Positions 1 to 8,890 of a DNA stretch of 64,000 bases are shown one piece after another; position 1 is the first letter of the stretch; each line of letters starts with the position of its first letter. The notes under the pieces are model-generated. The model searched no databases and was not told the DNA's origin. It saw only the letters and a list, made by a program, of their open reading frames with translations. Both the position numbers and the translations under genes were made by a program. The stretch covers positions 6,262,001-6,326,000 of the forward strand of contig NZ_CP109479.1 of assembly GCF_036227485.1 (NCBI RefSeq), given 5' to 3'. Source of the stretch: Streptomyces sp. NBC_01451. GTDB lineage: Bacteria > Actinomycetota > Actinomycetes > Streptomycetales > Streptomycetaceae.

Positions 1-699
1 CTCGGCGATCCGGAAGCGCTGTTCACTGGTGAGTCGGCCGCCGGCCACGCCTGCGGTGATGATCGCGTCCTCGCGCGAGATCATCTCCTGGCCCCACTGC
101 GCGTCGAGGGCCGGCCGGGTGAGGACGGACGTCCCGCCGAAGCCGACGTTGCTGAAGTCCTCGAACAGTTGCATGCTCGATGCGATCACGCCGGTGTAGG
201 CGTCGAACGTCTGCTGCTGGTCGGCGGACCGCTTGTCCACGGCGTCGCGGTGGCCGGGCAGTCCCTTCAGCCCGAGGGTGACCTTTCGGAAGGCGTCGCC
301 GAGAGAGCTGGGCGAGGCGCCGAGCGCGTCGAGGCTGCGTACGGACTTGTCGGTGAGTTCGCGCTGACGTGTCAGCGCGGACCGGTCGCCCTTGGGGTCG
401 GCGAGCGCCGCCGCGCTGAGCCGCCGCTCCGCCTGGAGGTTGAAGAAGACGGTGACGAGCGGGGTGCCGAAGCGTTTCCCCTCCTCGTTGCGGTCGTGGA
501 CGGCCTGCCAGTCGCCGTAGAGGTGGGTCGAGTTGATCGCGCCCAGGGCCACCAGGGCCAGACAGGGCACCAGGGCCAGGACGAGGAGGATCGTCCTGAG
601 CGACAACTGGCGCTTCGGAGCCTTCACTTCCTTCGCAGCCCTGGCAGCCTGCGGAGCCCGATCCTGCTGCTGTTGCGCCGTGCGTGCGTGGAGTGCCAC
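1..699 (-). CDS. NIT-domain sensor histidine kinase, N-terminal part (runs off the left edge)
   Basis: The minus strand reads an open frame of 233 codons from a GTG at 699 to the window edge without a stop. It has a basic, Gln-rich cytoplasmic start, one membrane helix at about residues 35-55 (RTILLVLALVPCLALVALG), then a helical extracytoplasmic region with the NLQAERRLSAA pattern of nitrate/nitrite-sensing (NIT) domains. In streptomycetes such domains usually precede HAMP and histidine-kinase ATPase domains, often in conservons; those parts would lie outside this window. The GTG start has only a weak ribosome site, and a start further upstream is possible. The NIT assignment is from residue pattern and is fairly secure; the kinase part is inferred. 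Confidence 0.72.
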   Translation of the reverse strand, partial: MALHARTAQQQQDRAPQAARAAKEVKAPKRQLSLRTILLVLALVPCLALVALGAINSTHLYGDWQAVHDRNEEGKRFGTPLVTVFFNLQAERRLSAAALADPKGDRSALTRQRELTDKSVRSLDALGASPSSLGDAFRKVTLGLKGLPGHRDAVDKRSADQQQTFDAYTGVIASSMQLFEDFSNVGFGGTSVLTRPALDAQWGQEMISREDAIITAGVAGGRLTSEQRFRIAE

Positions 700-850
700 A
701 GAGGTTCCCGGCCTGTGAGTGCTGGCGGACTGTCCGAAAAAGAGGGGTCCGCGCCATGACAGGGGGGAGCCTACCGATTCACGAATTCATCACAAGAGTT
801 GTTCCGGTGAATGGGAGCGACTCGTTATTCGGCCGACAAAATGGAATCCG

Positions 851-1555
851 TCATACCGGTTTTGCGCAGCCCACCGGCCTCTCTCCGCCCAGCTGCACGT
901 AAAGGGCGGTGGAAGTGGGGCAGTTGAGGCGTTTGGTGACGGCCTCGGTCACCCGGTACTCCGGCTTCTTCTTGCCTTTCCCGTCGCACGCCGTCTCGCG
1001 CACCTCCCCGCGCCCGGCGCTGTACACGCAGTCGCCGACGATCGTGCGCGGGCCTCCGCCGCCGCCCGGGTCGCCGGGGTGCGGGGCCTGGAGGTTGCGC
1101 ATACACGCGTAGCCCTGCGGGACCGCTCCGTCGCCGTCCTCGTCGGCGGAGGGCCGCTGTTCGCTGATGTGGAGCACGAAGTCGGTGGTCGCCGGGCACG
1201 AGGGACCGTCGGTCACCCTGCCGTCGTACCGGGCCACGACCCGGGCCGCCGCCCGCTCACTGGTGCAGGGCACCTCGGTGAAACTGGTGATGCCGAAGGA
1301 ACTGCACTCGTCGATGGAGAGGAAGACGGTGCCGTAACCGGTGGGCCGGGGCGGTGTGGGCCGCTGGCCGACCGCCGTGCCCTCGGCGGCCCCCGAGGTC
1401 GCTCCCTCCGACGAGTCGCCCGCCGAACCGCCCGACGACAGCTGGCATCCGGTCGCCGTGAACACCGCGACCAGGATCAGCAGTGCGCAGGCGATCACCC
1501 GCCCGCACACCACTCCCACGGGCCCCATGGACCCCACAGAACGCACTTCGCGCAT
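851..1555 (-). CDS. Putative secreted lipoprotein
   Basis: The protein has 234 residues. The N-terminus has a hydrophobic stretch ending in TATGC, a lipobox whose Cys would be lipidated, followed by a Ser/Gly/Ala linker rich in small residues. The mature part contains six or more Cys, consistent with a disulfide-bonded exported domain. A purine-rich site (GGGGG) lies directly upstream of the ATG. The C-terminal domain resembles Streptomyces lipoproteins of unknown function (LppU-type), but I cannot name it with confidence. It is transcribed towards the kinase fragment and away from the GH3 gene. Confidence 0.75.
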   Translation of the reverse strand: MREVRSVGSMGPVGVVCGRVIACALLILVAVFTATGCQLSSGGSAGDSSEGATSGAAEGTAVGQRPTPPRPTGYGTVFLSIDECSSFGITSFTEVPCTSERAAARVVARYDGRVTDGPSCPATTDFVLHISEQRPSADEDGDGAVPQGYACMRNLQAPHPGDPGGGGGPRTIVGDCVYSAGRGEVRETACDGKGKKKPEYRVTEAVTKRLNCPTSTALYVQLGGERPVGCAKPV

Positions 1556-1742
1556 CGCATCCCCCCGAGTACCCGCGCCCAGCGTCGCCCGCTACGCCAG
1601 GGCCACGCCGGAAGTTCAGCGGATTTGCGCCTATTGGGGGTGGTGCGCCGGTTGTGCGGCGTACGGCACGTACGCCTGCTTGCCTCCCGTCGCCGAGCGG
1701 TCCTGGTGAAGTCGGGTGGAGCAACCGTGTCCCGCGGCGCGC

Positions 1743-3590
1743 TCAGTACGACAGTCCGTGGCCGATGGGGTAGAGGACGAGCGTCGGATCGTCCGCCCGC
1801 AGCACCGGCACCGGCAGTCTTCCGCGCGGCCGGACCTGCCCCGCGATCACCCGTGCGGCGGCCCGGAGTTCGACGTCGGTCCAGGAGTAGGTGGCCAAGT
1901 ATGCCTGTACGGCGGGCAGTTGGGCCACATCGTAGGGATTGCGGACGGCGACGCACACCACGGGCCGCCCGGTGGCGAGGAGTTGGGTGACGAGGGTCCG
2001 CTGACTGCTCGCGCCGCTCAGGTTGTACGTCCCGACGACCACCGCGTCCGCCTCCCCGGCGGCGGCGACGGCCCGCGCGATGACGGCGGCGGAGGGGGCG
2101 GTGCCGGTCGACAGGGCGGTGGCGGTGAAGCCCAGCTCGGTGAGGGCGTTCGCCAGCACGGTGGTAGGCGGCCCGGTGGTACCGGACGGCGAGGCGGGAT
2201 CGGCCCCGACGACGAGCACCCTCTTGTGGGTCACCCGGGAAAGGGGCAGCACCTTCCCCTCGTTGACGAGAAGGGTGGTGGTCCGCTCGGCGATCCGGTC
2301 GGCGGCCAGGAGATGGCCGCGCACACCGACGGCCCGGTCGACCCCGGCATGGGTGACGTACGGGCGGTCCAGCAGTCCGAGCCGGTTCTTGAGCCGGAGG
2401 ATGCGCAGCAGGGAGGTGTCGAGCCGCGCCTCGGTCAGCTCGCCCTGCCGTACGGCCGTCAGGACGGCGTTCCAGGCGATGTCGATCGACGGCGGGTTGA
2501 GCAGCTGGTCGACCCCGGCCTTCAGCGCGAGCACCGGAACGCGGTCGTCCCCGTACTTCTCCCGTACGCCCTGCATGCCCAGCGAGTCGGTGACCACGAC
2601 CCCGTCGTAGCCGAGCTGCTCCCGCAGGATGCCGGTGAGGATCGGGTGGGAGAGGGTGGCGGGGTCGCCGGAGTCGTCGAGGGCCGGGACCATGATGTGC
2701 GCCGTCATGATCGAGTCGATGCCGACGCGGATCGCGGCACGGAACGGCGGCGCGTCGACGGTGCTCCACTGCTCGCGCGTGTGCTCGATGACGGGGAAGC
2801 CGTAGTGGCTGTCGACGGCGGTGTCCCCGTGCCCCGGGAAGTGCTTGGCGGTCGCGGCGACGGAGGCCCGCTGGTAGCCCCTGACCTGCGCGGCGACCAG
2901 CCCGGCGACGGCCTTCGGGTCGGCGCCGAACGACCGTACGCCGATGACGGGATTGGCGGGGTTGACGTTCACGTCGGCCACGGGTGCGTAGTCCTGGCGG
3001 ATGCCGAGGGCGCGCAGTTCCGCGCCGCCGATACGGCCGGCGGTCAGCGCGTCGGTGCGTGAGCCGTTCGCGCCGAGTGCCATGGCCCCGGGCAGGAGGG
3101 TGGCGGGTCGGCCGACGCGGGCGACGATGCCGTGCTCCTGGTCGGTGGAGATGAGCACCGGCAGCCCGCGGGGAAGGGCGAGCGAGGCCCGCTGGATGCC
3201 GTTGCTCAGGTCGGCGATCTGATGCGGATCACGGGTGTTGTGCGCCCAGGAGAAGTAGATGATCCCGCCGACCCGGTACCTGGCGACGAGTTCGGCCGCC
3301 GTCCGTACGCCGATCTCCGCGAGGTTGGCGTCGATGTCGGCCTGGTCGGGCGCGGTGGCGGAGTGCCCGTACACCCGCATGACGAACAGCTGGCCGACCT
3401 TCTCCTCCAGGGTCATGCGGGCGATGATCCGGCCAAGGCGAGCGTCACTGTCGCCGCGGTCGGACGGATGCGCTTCGCCGCCGAGGGCGAGCGCGGCACC
3501 GGTGCCGGCGGTCGCGGCGAGGAGAGCGCGTCTGGAAGGGCGGGTACCGGCCCCGTTCTGCTCGGCGTTCTGCTCAGCTTGGTCGCGCAC
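1743..3590 (-). CDS. Secreted glycoside hydrolase family 3, beta-N-acetylhexosaminidase type
   Basis: This 615-residue protein has a twin-arginine-like export signal (RPSRRALLAATAG) at residues 17-35. A GH3 TIM barrel follows, then a C-terminal alpha/beta sandwich domain. The motif KHFPGHGDTAVDSH near residue 248 is typical of the NagZ branch of GH3, where the Asp-His pair is the acid/base. The VVTDSLGM motif near residue 333 carries the predicted nucleophile Asp. The likely role is removal of N-acetylglucosamine from wall fragments or chitin oligomers outside the cell. The GTG start at 3590 is chosen because AAGGAG precedes it and the signal peptide begins soon after. Length is that of two-domain secreted NagZ-like enzymes rather than the short cytosolic form. 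Confidence 0.88.
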   Translation of the reverse strand: MRDQAEQNAEQNGAGTRPSRRALLAATAGTGAALALGGEAHPSDRGDSDARLGRIIARMTLEEKVGQLFVMRVYGHSATAPDQADIDANLAEIGVRTAAELVARYRVGGIIYFSWAHNTRDPHQIADLSNGIQRASLALPRGLPVLISTDQEHGIVARVGRPATLLPGAMALGANGSRTDALTAGRIGGAELRALGIRQDYAPVADVNVNPANPVIGVRSFGADPKAVAGLVAAQVRGYQRASVAATAKHFPGHGDTAVDSHYGFPVIEHTREQWSTVDAPPFRAAIRVGIDSIMTAHIMVPALDDSGDPATLSHPILTGILREQLGYDGVVVTDSLGMQGVREKYGDDRVPVLALKAGVDQLLNPPSIDIAWNAVLTAVRQGELTEARLDTSLLRILRLKNRLGLLDRPYVTHAGVDRAVGVRGHLLAADRIAERTTTLLVNEGKVLPLSRVTHKRVLVVGADPASPSGTTGPPTTVLANALTELGFTATALSTGTAPSAAVIARAVAAAGEADAVVVGTYNLSGASSQRTLVTQLLATGRPVVCVAVRNPYDVAQLPAVQAYLATYSWTDVELRAAARVIAGQVRPRGRLPVPVLRADDPTLVLYPIGHGLSY

Positions 3591-3610
3591 GAAGGCGCTC
3601 CTTCCCTCGT

Positions 3611-3655
3611 GAAGGAAACTTCCGAGAAGTCACGAATAACCGGGAAGTTTCTTCC
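3611..3655. promoter_or_regulatory. Inverted repeat upstream of the GH3 gene
   Basis: GAAGGAAACTTCC at 3611-3623 is mirrored by GGAAGTTTC plus TTC at 3643-3654, so two inverted copies of a GGAAACTTCC-like element flank a 19-bp spacer just upstream of the GH3 start. Placement suggests an operator for the GH3 gene. No regulator can be named. The rest of the 3591-4078 spacer shows no gene. Confidence 0.3.
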
Positions 3656-4078
3656 AGTCAAGAGTGCGCACGCTAACGCGAGATGGCTGAATGCCCCCGG
3701 AAAGGGGGCCGTCACCGGCGCATCGGAGGGGGGCGCACCGGTGACGGCTCGCTGCCGGCCGCAGGCGGTTTGGAGAGGGTGCGTCAGCGATCGCAGCCAG
3801 CAGCGAGGCCGACACCGCACAGCGGTGACTCATCCGGCAGTCGTGACGGTTGGACGGGCCGGGGTGGAGGTGGGTTCCCGGATCGTGGCCGATTCCGGGA
3901 AGTCGGTACGGGAGTGAACGATGGGGCGAAGCCCCATGGTGGTGCGACAAGCCACGACGGCGCCGCGGTGAACCGACAGCCGGAATCCCGCCCCATTTCC
4001 AGCGGAACCCCTCACCGTTCATGGTCCATTTCGCGGACGTTCCGGCGCGTGGGGCGCGGGGCGGGCCAGCATAGGGTC

Positions 4079-5326
4079 ATGGCCGTCGTAGAGATTCCCG
4101 GTTCCAAGTCCATCACCGCGCGCGCCCTCTTCCTCGCCGCGGCAGCCGACGGGGTCACCACCCTCGTACGCCCCCTGCGCTCGGACGACTCGGAGGGCTT
4201 CGCCGAGGGCCTGGTCGCTCTCGGCTACCGGGTCGGACGAACCCCCGGCGCCTGGCAGATCGACGGCCGCCCGCAGGGCCCGGCGGTCACCGAGGCCGAC
4301 GTCTACTGCCGCGACGGAGCCACGACCTCCCGCTTCCTCCCGGCCCTCGTCGCCGCAGGCCACGGCACCTACCGCTTCGACGCCTCCCCCCAGATGCGCC
4401 GCCGTCCCCTCGCCCCGCTCACCCGTGCCCTGCGCGACCTGGGCGTGGACCTGCGGCACGAGGAGGCGGAGGGACACCACCCGCTGACCATCGCGGCGGC
4501 CGGCGTGGCGGGCGGTGACGTCACCCTCGACGCCGGGCAGTCCTCCCAGTACCTCACCGCACTGCTCCTTCTGGGCCCCCTCACCCGCGACGGCTTGCGC
4601 ATCCACGTCACCGACCTCGTCTCGGCGCCCTACGTGGAGATCACCATCGCGATGATGCGGGCGTTCGGCGCGGAGGTGAGCAAGGAGGGCGACGTCTTCG
4701 TGGTCCCGCCGGGCGGCTACCGCGCCACCACCTACGCCATCGAGCCCGACGCCTCGACCGCCAGCTACTTCTTCGCGGCGGCGGCCCTCACCGGCGGCGA
4801 GGTGACGGTCCCCGGGCTCGGCACCGGCGCGCTCCAGGGCGACCTCGGCTTCGTCGACGTACTGCGCCGGATGGGCGCGCGGGTGGAGATGGACGCGGAC
4901 GGCACGACGGTCACCGGCACCGGCGAGCTGCGGGGCCTGACGGTCAACATGCGGGACATCTCCGACACCATGCCCACCCTGGCGGCCCTCGCCCCCTTCG
5001 CCTCCGGCCCCGTACGCATCGAGGACGTGGCCAACACGCGCGTGAAGGAGTGCGACCGGCTGGAGGCCTGCGCGGAGAACCTCCGGCGGCTGGGGGTACG
5101 GGTGGAGACGGGACCCGACTGGATCGAGATCCACCCCGGTCCGCCCGGCGTGCCCCTCGCCCAGGACACGGACATCAAGTCGTACGGCGACCACCGCATC
5201 GTCATGTCCTTCGCGGTGACCGGCCTGCGCACCCCCGGGATCACCTTCGACGACCCGGGGTGCGTACGGAAGACGTTCCCCGGGTTCCACGAGGCGTTCG
5301 GTGAGTTGAGGGACGTACTCGGATAG
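4079..5326 (+). CDS. aroA: 3-phosphoshikimate 1-carboxyvinyltransferase (EPSP synthase)
   Basis: The product transfers enolpyruvate from PEP to shikimate 3-phosphate, the sixth step of the shikimate pathway. It has 415 residues. Family landmarks are present: PGSKSITARALF at the N-terminus, SSQYLTALL, an Asp in ISDTMPT (catalytic base position), VKECDRL with the PEP-binding Glu, YGDHRIVMS and the C-terminal VRKTFP Lys. The loop aligned with E. coli NAGTAMRP reads DGATTSRF (residues 79-86), so the E. coli Gly96 position is Ala81 and Pro101 is Phe86. Ala at that position is known from glyphosate-insensitive enzymes; insensitivity here is inference. The frame extends upstream, but PGSKS requires the start at or near 4079. 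It ends three bases before a convergent gene. Confidence 0.9.
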   Translation: MAVVEIPGSKSITARALFLAAAADGVTTLVRPLRSDDSEGFAEGLVALGYRVGRTPGAWQIDGRPQGPAVTEADVYCRDGATTSRFLPALVAAGHGTYRFDASPQMRRRPLAPLTRALRDLGVDLRHEEAEGHHPLTIAAAGVAGGDVTLDAGQSSQYLTALLLLGPLTRDGLRIHVTDLVSAPYVEITIAMMRAFGAEVSKEGDVFVVPPGGYRATTYAIEPDASTASYFFAAAALTGGEVTVPGLGTGALQGDLGFVDVLRRMGARVEMDADGTTVTGTGELRGLTVNMRDISDTMPTLAALAPFASGPVRIEDVANTRVKECDRLEACAENLRRLGVRVETGPDWIEIHPGPPGVPLAQDTDIKSYGDHRIVMSFAVTGLRTPGITFDDPGCVRKTFPGFHEAFGELRDVLG

Positions 5327-5329
5327 TGC

Positions 5330-6142
5330 CTAGGCCGACTCGTTGAGCAGCCGGGCGAGGTGCTCGCGGCCCGCGCCCAGCAGGCCCTCCAGGGGGGCGG
5401 CGGCCTCGTACCACCGCTTCTCGTACTCCCAGCACAGCCAGCCGTCCCAGCTGTGCCGGGAGAGGATCTCGACGCACTCGCCGAGCGGCAGGACCCCGGC
5501 GCCCAGCGCCACCGGGGTGGTGTCCTCGATCGAGGCGATGTCCTTGACCTGCACGTATCCGAGGTGCGGGGAGAGGGCCGCGAAGCTGTCCGTCGGCTGC
5601 TCGCCGCCGAGCCAGGTGTGCATGACGTCCCACAGCGCGCCCGCCTGACGGTGTCCGACCGGGCCCAGGATGCGGATCGCGTCGGCGCCCGTGCGATGCG
5701 AGTCGTGCGTCTCCAGGAGGATGCGTACGCCGTAGTCGGCCGCGTACTCGGCGGCCCTGCCGAGTCTCCGGGCCCCCGTCGCGTCCGCTTCCTCCGGGCT
5801 CTGGTCGGTGCCGTCGCCGGGGGATCCTCCCGGGAAAACCCTGACGAAGGGGGCGCCCAGGTCGCGGGCGAGTTCGAGGAGCGCGCGGAGCTCCGTGAGC
5901 ACGGGCTCGTCGTCGCCGGGGGCCGCGACGCGCACATACCCGGCGAGGCCGAGGATCTCGACGCCGGACGCCTTGAACTCGGCGGCCACATCGGCCCGTT
6001 CGGCCATGCCGAGACCGAGGTGGACGGGTTCTTCGGGATGCGTGCGCAGTTCGACGCCGTGATAGCCGTGGGTGGTCGCGAGCCGCAGGACATCGTGGAT
6101 GGGGAGACCGGGCACGCCGAGGGTGGAGAACGCCAGTTTCAT
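5330..6142 (-). CDS. Sugar phosphate isomerase/epimerase family (xylose isomerase-like TIM barrel)
   Basis: The 270-residue protein starts MKLAFSTLG and shows the family pattern: GYHGVELR near residue 35, acidic and His metal ligands in LLETHDSH and WDVMHTW, and a C-terminal WDGWLCWEYE strand. Members bind a divalent metal and act on sugar phosphates, inososes or related polyols; the substrate here is unknown. The frame is open 16 codons further upstream, but the TIM-barrel first strand begins at the chosen ATG. It lies 10 bp downstream of the MarR-GNAT gene on the same strand and is probably co-transcribed with it. Confidence 0.83.
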   Translation of the reverse strand: MKLAFSTLGVPGLPIHDVLRLATTHGYHGVELRTHPEEPVHLGLGMAERADVAAEFKASGVEILGLAGYVRVAAPGDDEPVLTELRALLELARDLGAPFVRVFPGGSPGDGTDQSPEEADATGARRLGRAAEYAADYGVRILLETHDSHRTGADAIRILGPVGHRQAGALWDVMHTWLGGEQPTDSFAALSPHLGYVQVKDIASIEDTTPVALGAGVLPLGECVEILSRHSWDGWLCWEYEKRWYEAAAPLEGLLGAGREHLARLLNESA

Positions 6143-6152
6143 ACGAGGGACC

Positions 6153-7127
6153 CTATCCGTCACTCCATCTTTCAGTCGTTTCCAGCGCATCCATCGTTTC
6201 CGCCGCCGTGTGGAGATCCAGTCGCCAGTCCTGGCCGACCAGGTCCCTGCCGAAGGAGCGGTGGGGCTTCTCGGTGGCGAGGACGAAACCGTGGCGCCGG
6301 TAGATGCGGCAGGCGGCGGTGAGCATGTCCTGGGTCCACAGGACGAGGTCGCGGTAGCCGACCTCGCGCGCGAAGCCGACGACGGCCGTGACGAGCCGGT
6401 CCCCGATACCGAGGCCGCGCGCCTCCGGCTCGACGAGCAGCAGCCGCAGCCGGGCCGTCCCGGGCGCCTCGTCCCGTACGCACATCACGCATCCGACGGG
6501 CCGCCCGTCCAGCTCGGCGATCCACACCCGCTCCAGATGCGGGTCGTGGTCCTCGGCGAAGTCGGCGACGATCCGGGCGACCAGGCCCTCGTAGTCGGTG
6601 TTGAAGCCGTACTCGGCCGAGTACAGCGCCGCGTTGCGCTGCACGATCCAGCCCAGGTCGCCGGGGTCGGGCTCACGCAGCACGACGTCCTCACGGCGCG
6701 GGGGCCGGCCGTCGGAGAGAAGCGAGCGGACCGTGTGCAGCGCCTCCGAGAGCCGGGGCCGGTCGGCGGCCGGCACGGTGGCGAGCAGTGAGGCGATGGC
6801 CTGCGCCGACCGCTCGTTCAACAGGTGGGCGGTCTCGCGTCCGCGCCCGGTGAGCGTGACGTGCCGCCGCCGGGGATCACGCTCGGAGGGCGCCCGCTCG
6901 ATCAGCTCGTCCTGCTCGAACTTGTTGAGGATACGGCTCAAGTACCCGGCGTCCAGGGTGAGTTCGGCTCGGAGATCGGCGGCGTCGGTACGGGTGGAGT
7001 GCGCGAGTTCGTAGAGGACGCGGGCCTCGGTGAGGGTGTAGGGGGCGTAGAGACGGCTGCCGTAGTCGAGAGCGCCGATGACGTTCGTGTAGAAGCGGTT
7101 GAAGGAACGGATGTCCTGGACGGACAT
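6153..7127 (-). CDS. MarR-family regulator fused to a GNAT acetyltransferase
   Basis: Residues 1-145 form a MarR winged helix (TLTEARVLYELAH, AGYLSRILNKFEQDELIER, the wing SERDPRRRHVTLT). Residues 155-305 form a GNAT domain with the acetyl-CoA loop EARGLGIGDRLV and the final YRRHGFV strand. This two-domain layout is common in actinobacteria. The DNA-binding half probably controls this gene and the downstream isomerase, while the GNAT half may act on a small amine. The ATG is preceded by GAGGTGG. Confidence 0.88.
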   Translation of the reverse strand: MSVQDIRSFNRFYTNVIGALDYGSRLYAPYTLTEARVLYELAHSTRTDAADLRAELTLDAGYLSRILNKFEQDELIERAPSERDPRRRHVTLTGRGRETAHLLNERSAQAIASLLATVPAADRPRLSEALHTVRSLLSDGRPPRREDVVLREPDPGDLGWIVQRNAALYSAEYGFNTDYEGLVARIVADFAEDHDPHLERVWIAELDGRPVGCVMCVRDEAPGTARLRLLLVEPEARGLGIGDRLVTAVVGFAREVGYRDLVLWTQDMLTAACRIYRRHGFVLATEKPHRSFGRDLVGQDWRLDLHTAAETMDALETTERWSDG

Positions 7128-7375
7128 GGACCACCTCGTGGGGTGACTGCTACTGCGGACAGTTGACTCAGTCAGAGATGTTGCTGTCTTGAGGGTAGAG
7201 GCCGGGCGAGGTGTTCCTCAAGACCCGGCAACCGGGCGGCAATGCGCCGCTCCGGTGTCCCACGGCTTGGCCAACCCCATGCCACCCGTTGCTCACCTGT
7301 TCATCCGACGCCCCTGACGTCTCTCGCCGGACGGAGCGAAGAGTGGAGGTCCAACAGGCTCAAGAAGGGGCAATC

Positions 7376-8803
7376 ATGGCCGAGTTGACCCGTCGTAGAC
7401 TCCTTGGCTCCGCCGCGGGCACGCTGGGCGCCGCCGCGGCGCTCTCCCTCCTCCCGCCGAGCGTGCAGAAGGCCGTCGCGGCCGGACCGCCGCGCCACGG
7501 CTCGCTCGACGACATCGAGCACGTGGTGATGCTCATGCAGGAGAACCGGTCCTTCGACCACTACTTCGGCACCCTGTCCGGCGTACGGGGCTTCGCCGAC
7601 CCGCACGCGCCGAAGCTGCCGGACGGCCGCTCCGTCTTCTACCAGCCGGACGCCGTGAACCCGAAGGGGTACCTGCTCCCCTTCCACCTCGACACCCGCA
7701 CGTCGAGCGCCCAGGCGATCCCGTCCACCAGTCACGCCTGGTCGGTGCAGCACGAGGCGTGGAACGACGGGAGGATGGACCAGTGGCTGCCCGCCCACCG
7801 CAAGGCGGACGGCGTCAACGGCCCCTACGTGATGGGCTATTACACGCGCGAGGACATCCCGTTCCAGTTCGCGCTCGCCGAGACGTTCACCGTCTGCGAC
7901 AACTACTGCTGCTCGGTGTTCGGCCCGACCTGGCCCAACCGCCTGATGTGGATGACGGGGACCATCGACCCCGGCGGCACCCGGGGCGGCCCGATCACCA
8001 GCAACGTGGCCCCGGCTCCGTACCGCTGGACGACGTACGCCGAGCGCCTCCAGGCGGCCGGCGTCAGCTGGAAGGTGTACCAGCAGGACGACGACTACGG
8101 CTGCAACATGCTGGAGCAGTTCGCGTCGTTCAGGCAGGCGGCACCCGGTTCGGAACTGTACGAGCGGGGCGTGCGCCCGCAGCCGGAGGGCACCTTCGAG
8201 GACGACGCCCGCAACGACCGCCTGCCGAGGGTGAGTTGGATCATGCCGACGAGCTTTCAGTCGGAGCACCCGGACTACCTGCCGGCGGCGGGCGCGGACT
8301 TCGTGTCGTCGAAGATCGAGGCGATGGCGTCGAACCCGAAGGTATGGAGGAAGACCGCCTTCATCCTCAACTACGACGAGAACGACGGCCTGTTCGACCA
8401 TGTACCCCCGCCGACCCCGCCCGAGGGCACGGCGGACGAGTTCATCGGCGGTCTCCCGATCGGCGGCGGCTTCCGGGTCCCCGCGATCGTCATCTCGCCC
8501 TGGACGGTGGGTGGTTGGGTGTCCTCGGAAGCCTTCGACCACACGTCGGCGTTGCAGTTCCTGGAGCGCTTCACGGGAGTGGCGGAACCCAACATCACCG
8601 ACTGGCGCCGCGAGACCTTCGGTGACCTCACCTCCGCGTTCCGCTTCCGCGAGGCCCGTCCCCGCCCGCCCGGGCTGCCGCACGACACGGCGGAGCGGCT
8701 GGCCCGGGCGAAGGAGGAGGTGGCGACGCTCCCGAAGCCGACGCTGCCGGGGGCGGCGCAGTCGTTCCCGAGGCAGGAGAGGGGGCGTCGGCCGCATCTG
8801 TGA
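7376..8803 (+). CDS. Tat-exported phospholipase C / phosphoesterase family protein
   Basis: The 475-residue product begins with a twin-arginine signal (TRRRLLGSAAG) ending near residue 36. The mature part opens with IEHVVMLMQENRSFDHYFGTL, the hallmark of bacterial non-haemolytic phospholipase C and acid phosphatase AcpA-like phosphoesterases, with metal-ligand residues in ENRSFDHYFG and NYDENDGLFDHVPPP. It probably cleaves phosphodiester or phosphomonoester bonds of lipids outside the cell, often to scavenge phosphate. AAGGGG precedes the ATG. Lack of the long C-terminal extension typical of PlcN/PlcH suggests the shorter actinobacterial type. It is convergent with the secreted-protein cluster and shares a terminator with it. 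Confidence 0.87.
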   Translation: MAELTRRRLLGSAAGTLGAAAALSLLPPSVQKAVAAGPPRHGSLDDIEHVVMLMQENRSFDHYFGTLSGVRGFADPHAPKLPDGRSVFYQPDAVNPKGYLLPFHLDTRTSSAQAIPSTSHAWSVQHEAWNDGRMDQWLPAHRKADGVNGPYVMGYYTREDIPFQFALAETFTVCDNYCCSVFGPTWPNRLMWMTGTIDPGGTRGGPITSNVAPAPYRWTTYAERLQAAGVSWKVYQQDDDYGCNMLEQFASFRQAAPGSELYERGVRPQPEGTFEDDARNDRLPRVSWIMPTSFQSEHPDYLPAAGADFVSSKIEAMASNPKVWRKTAFILNYDENDGLFDHVPPPTPPEGTADEFIGGLPIGGGFRVPAIVISPWTVGGWVSSEAFDHTSALQFLERFTGVAEPNITDWRRETFGDLTSAFRFREARPRPPGLPHDTAERLARAKEEVATLPKPTLPGAAQSFPRQERGRRPHL

Positions 8804-8840
8804 GGCGAGGCCGGGGAAGAGCCTCCCGGCCGTGAACCGG

Positions 8841-8880
8841 CGGTTGCCCGACTCCCGGTGGGGCGGGAGTCGGGCAACCG
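8841..8880. terminator. Bidirectional terminator between convergent genes
   Basis: A perfect 16-bp stem (CGGTTGCCCGACTCCC paired with 8865-8880) with an 8-nt loop lies between the ends of the phosphoesterase gene and the convergent small secreted-protein gene. Confidence 0.85.
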
Positions 8881-8890
8881 GGCCGCAGGG

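Noticed and set aside
3683-4078. Upstream in-frame extension of aroA by about 130 codons
   Set aside because: The extension has no homology, biased composition or ribosome site; PGSKS must lie close to the N-terminus in EPSP synthases.
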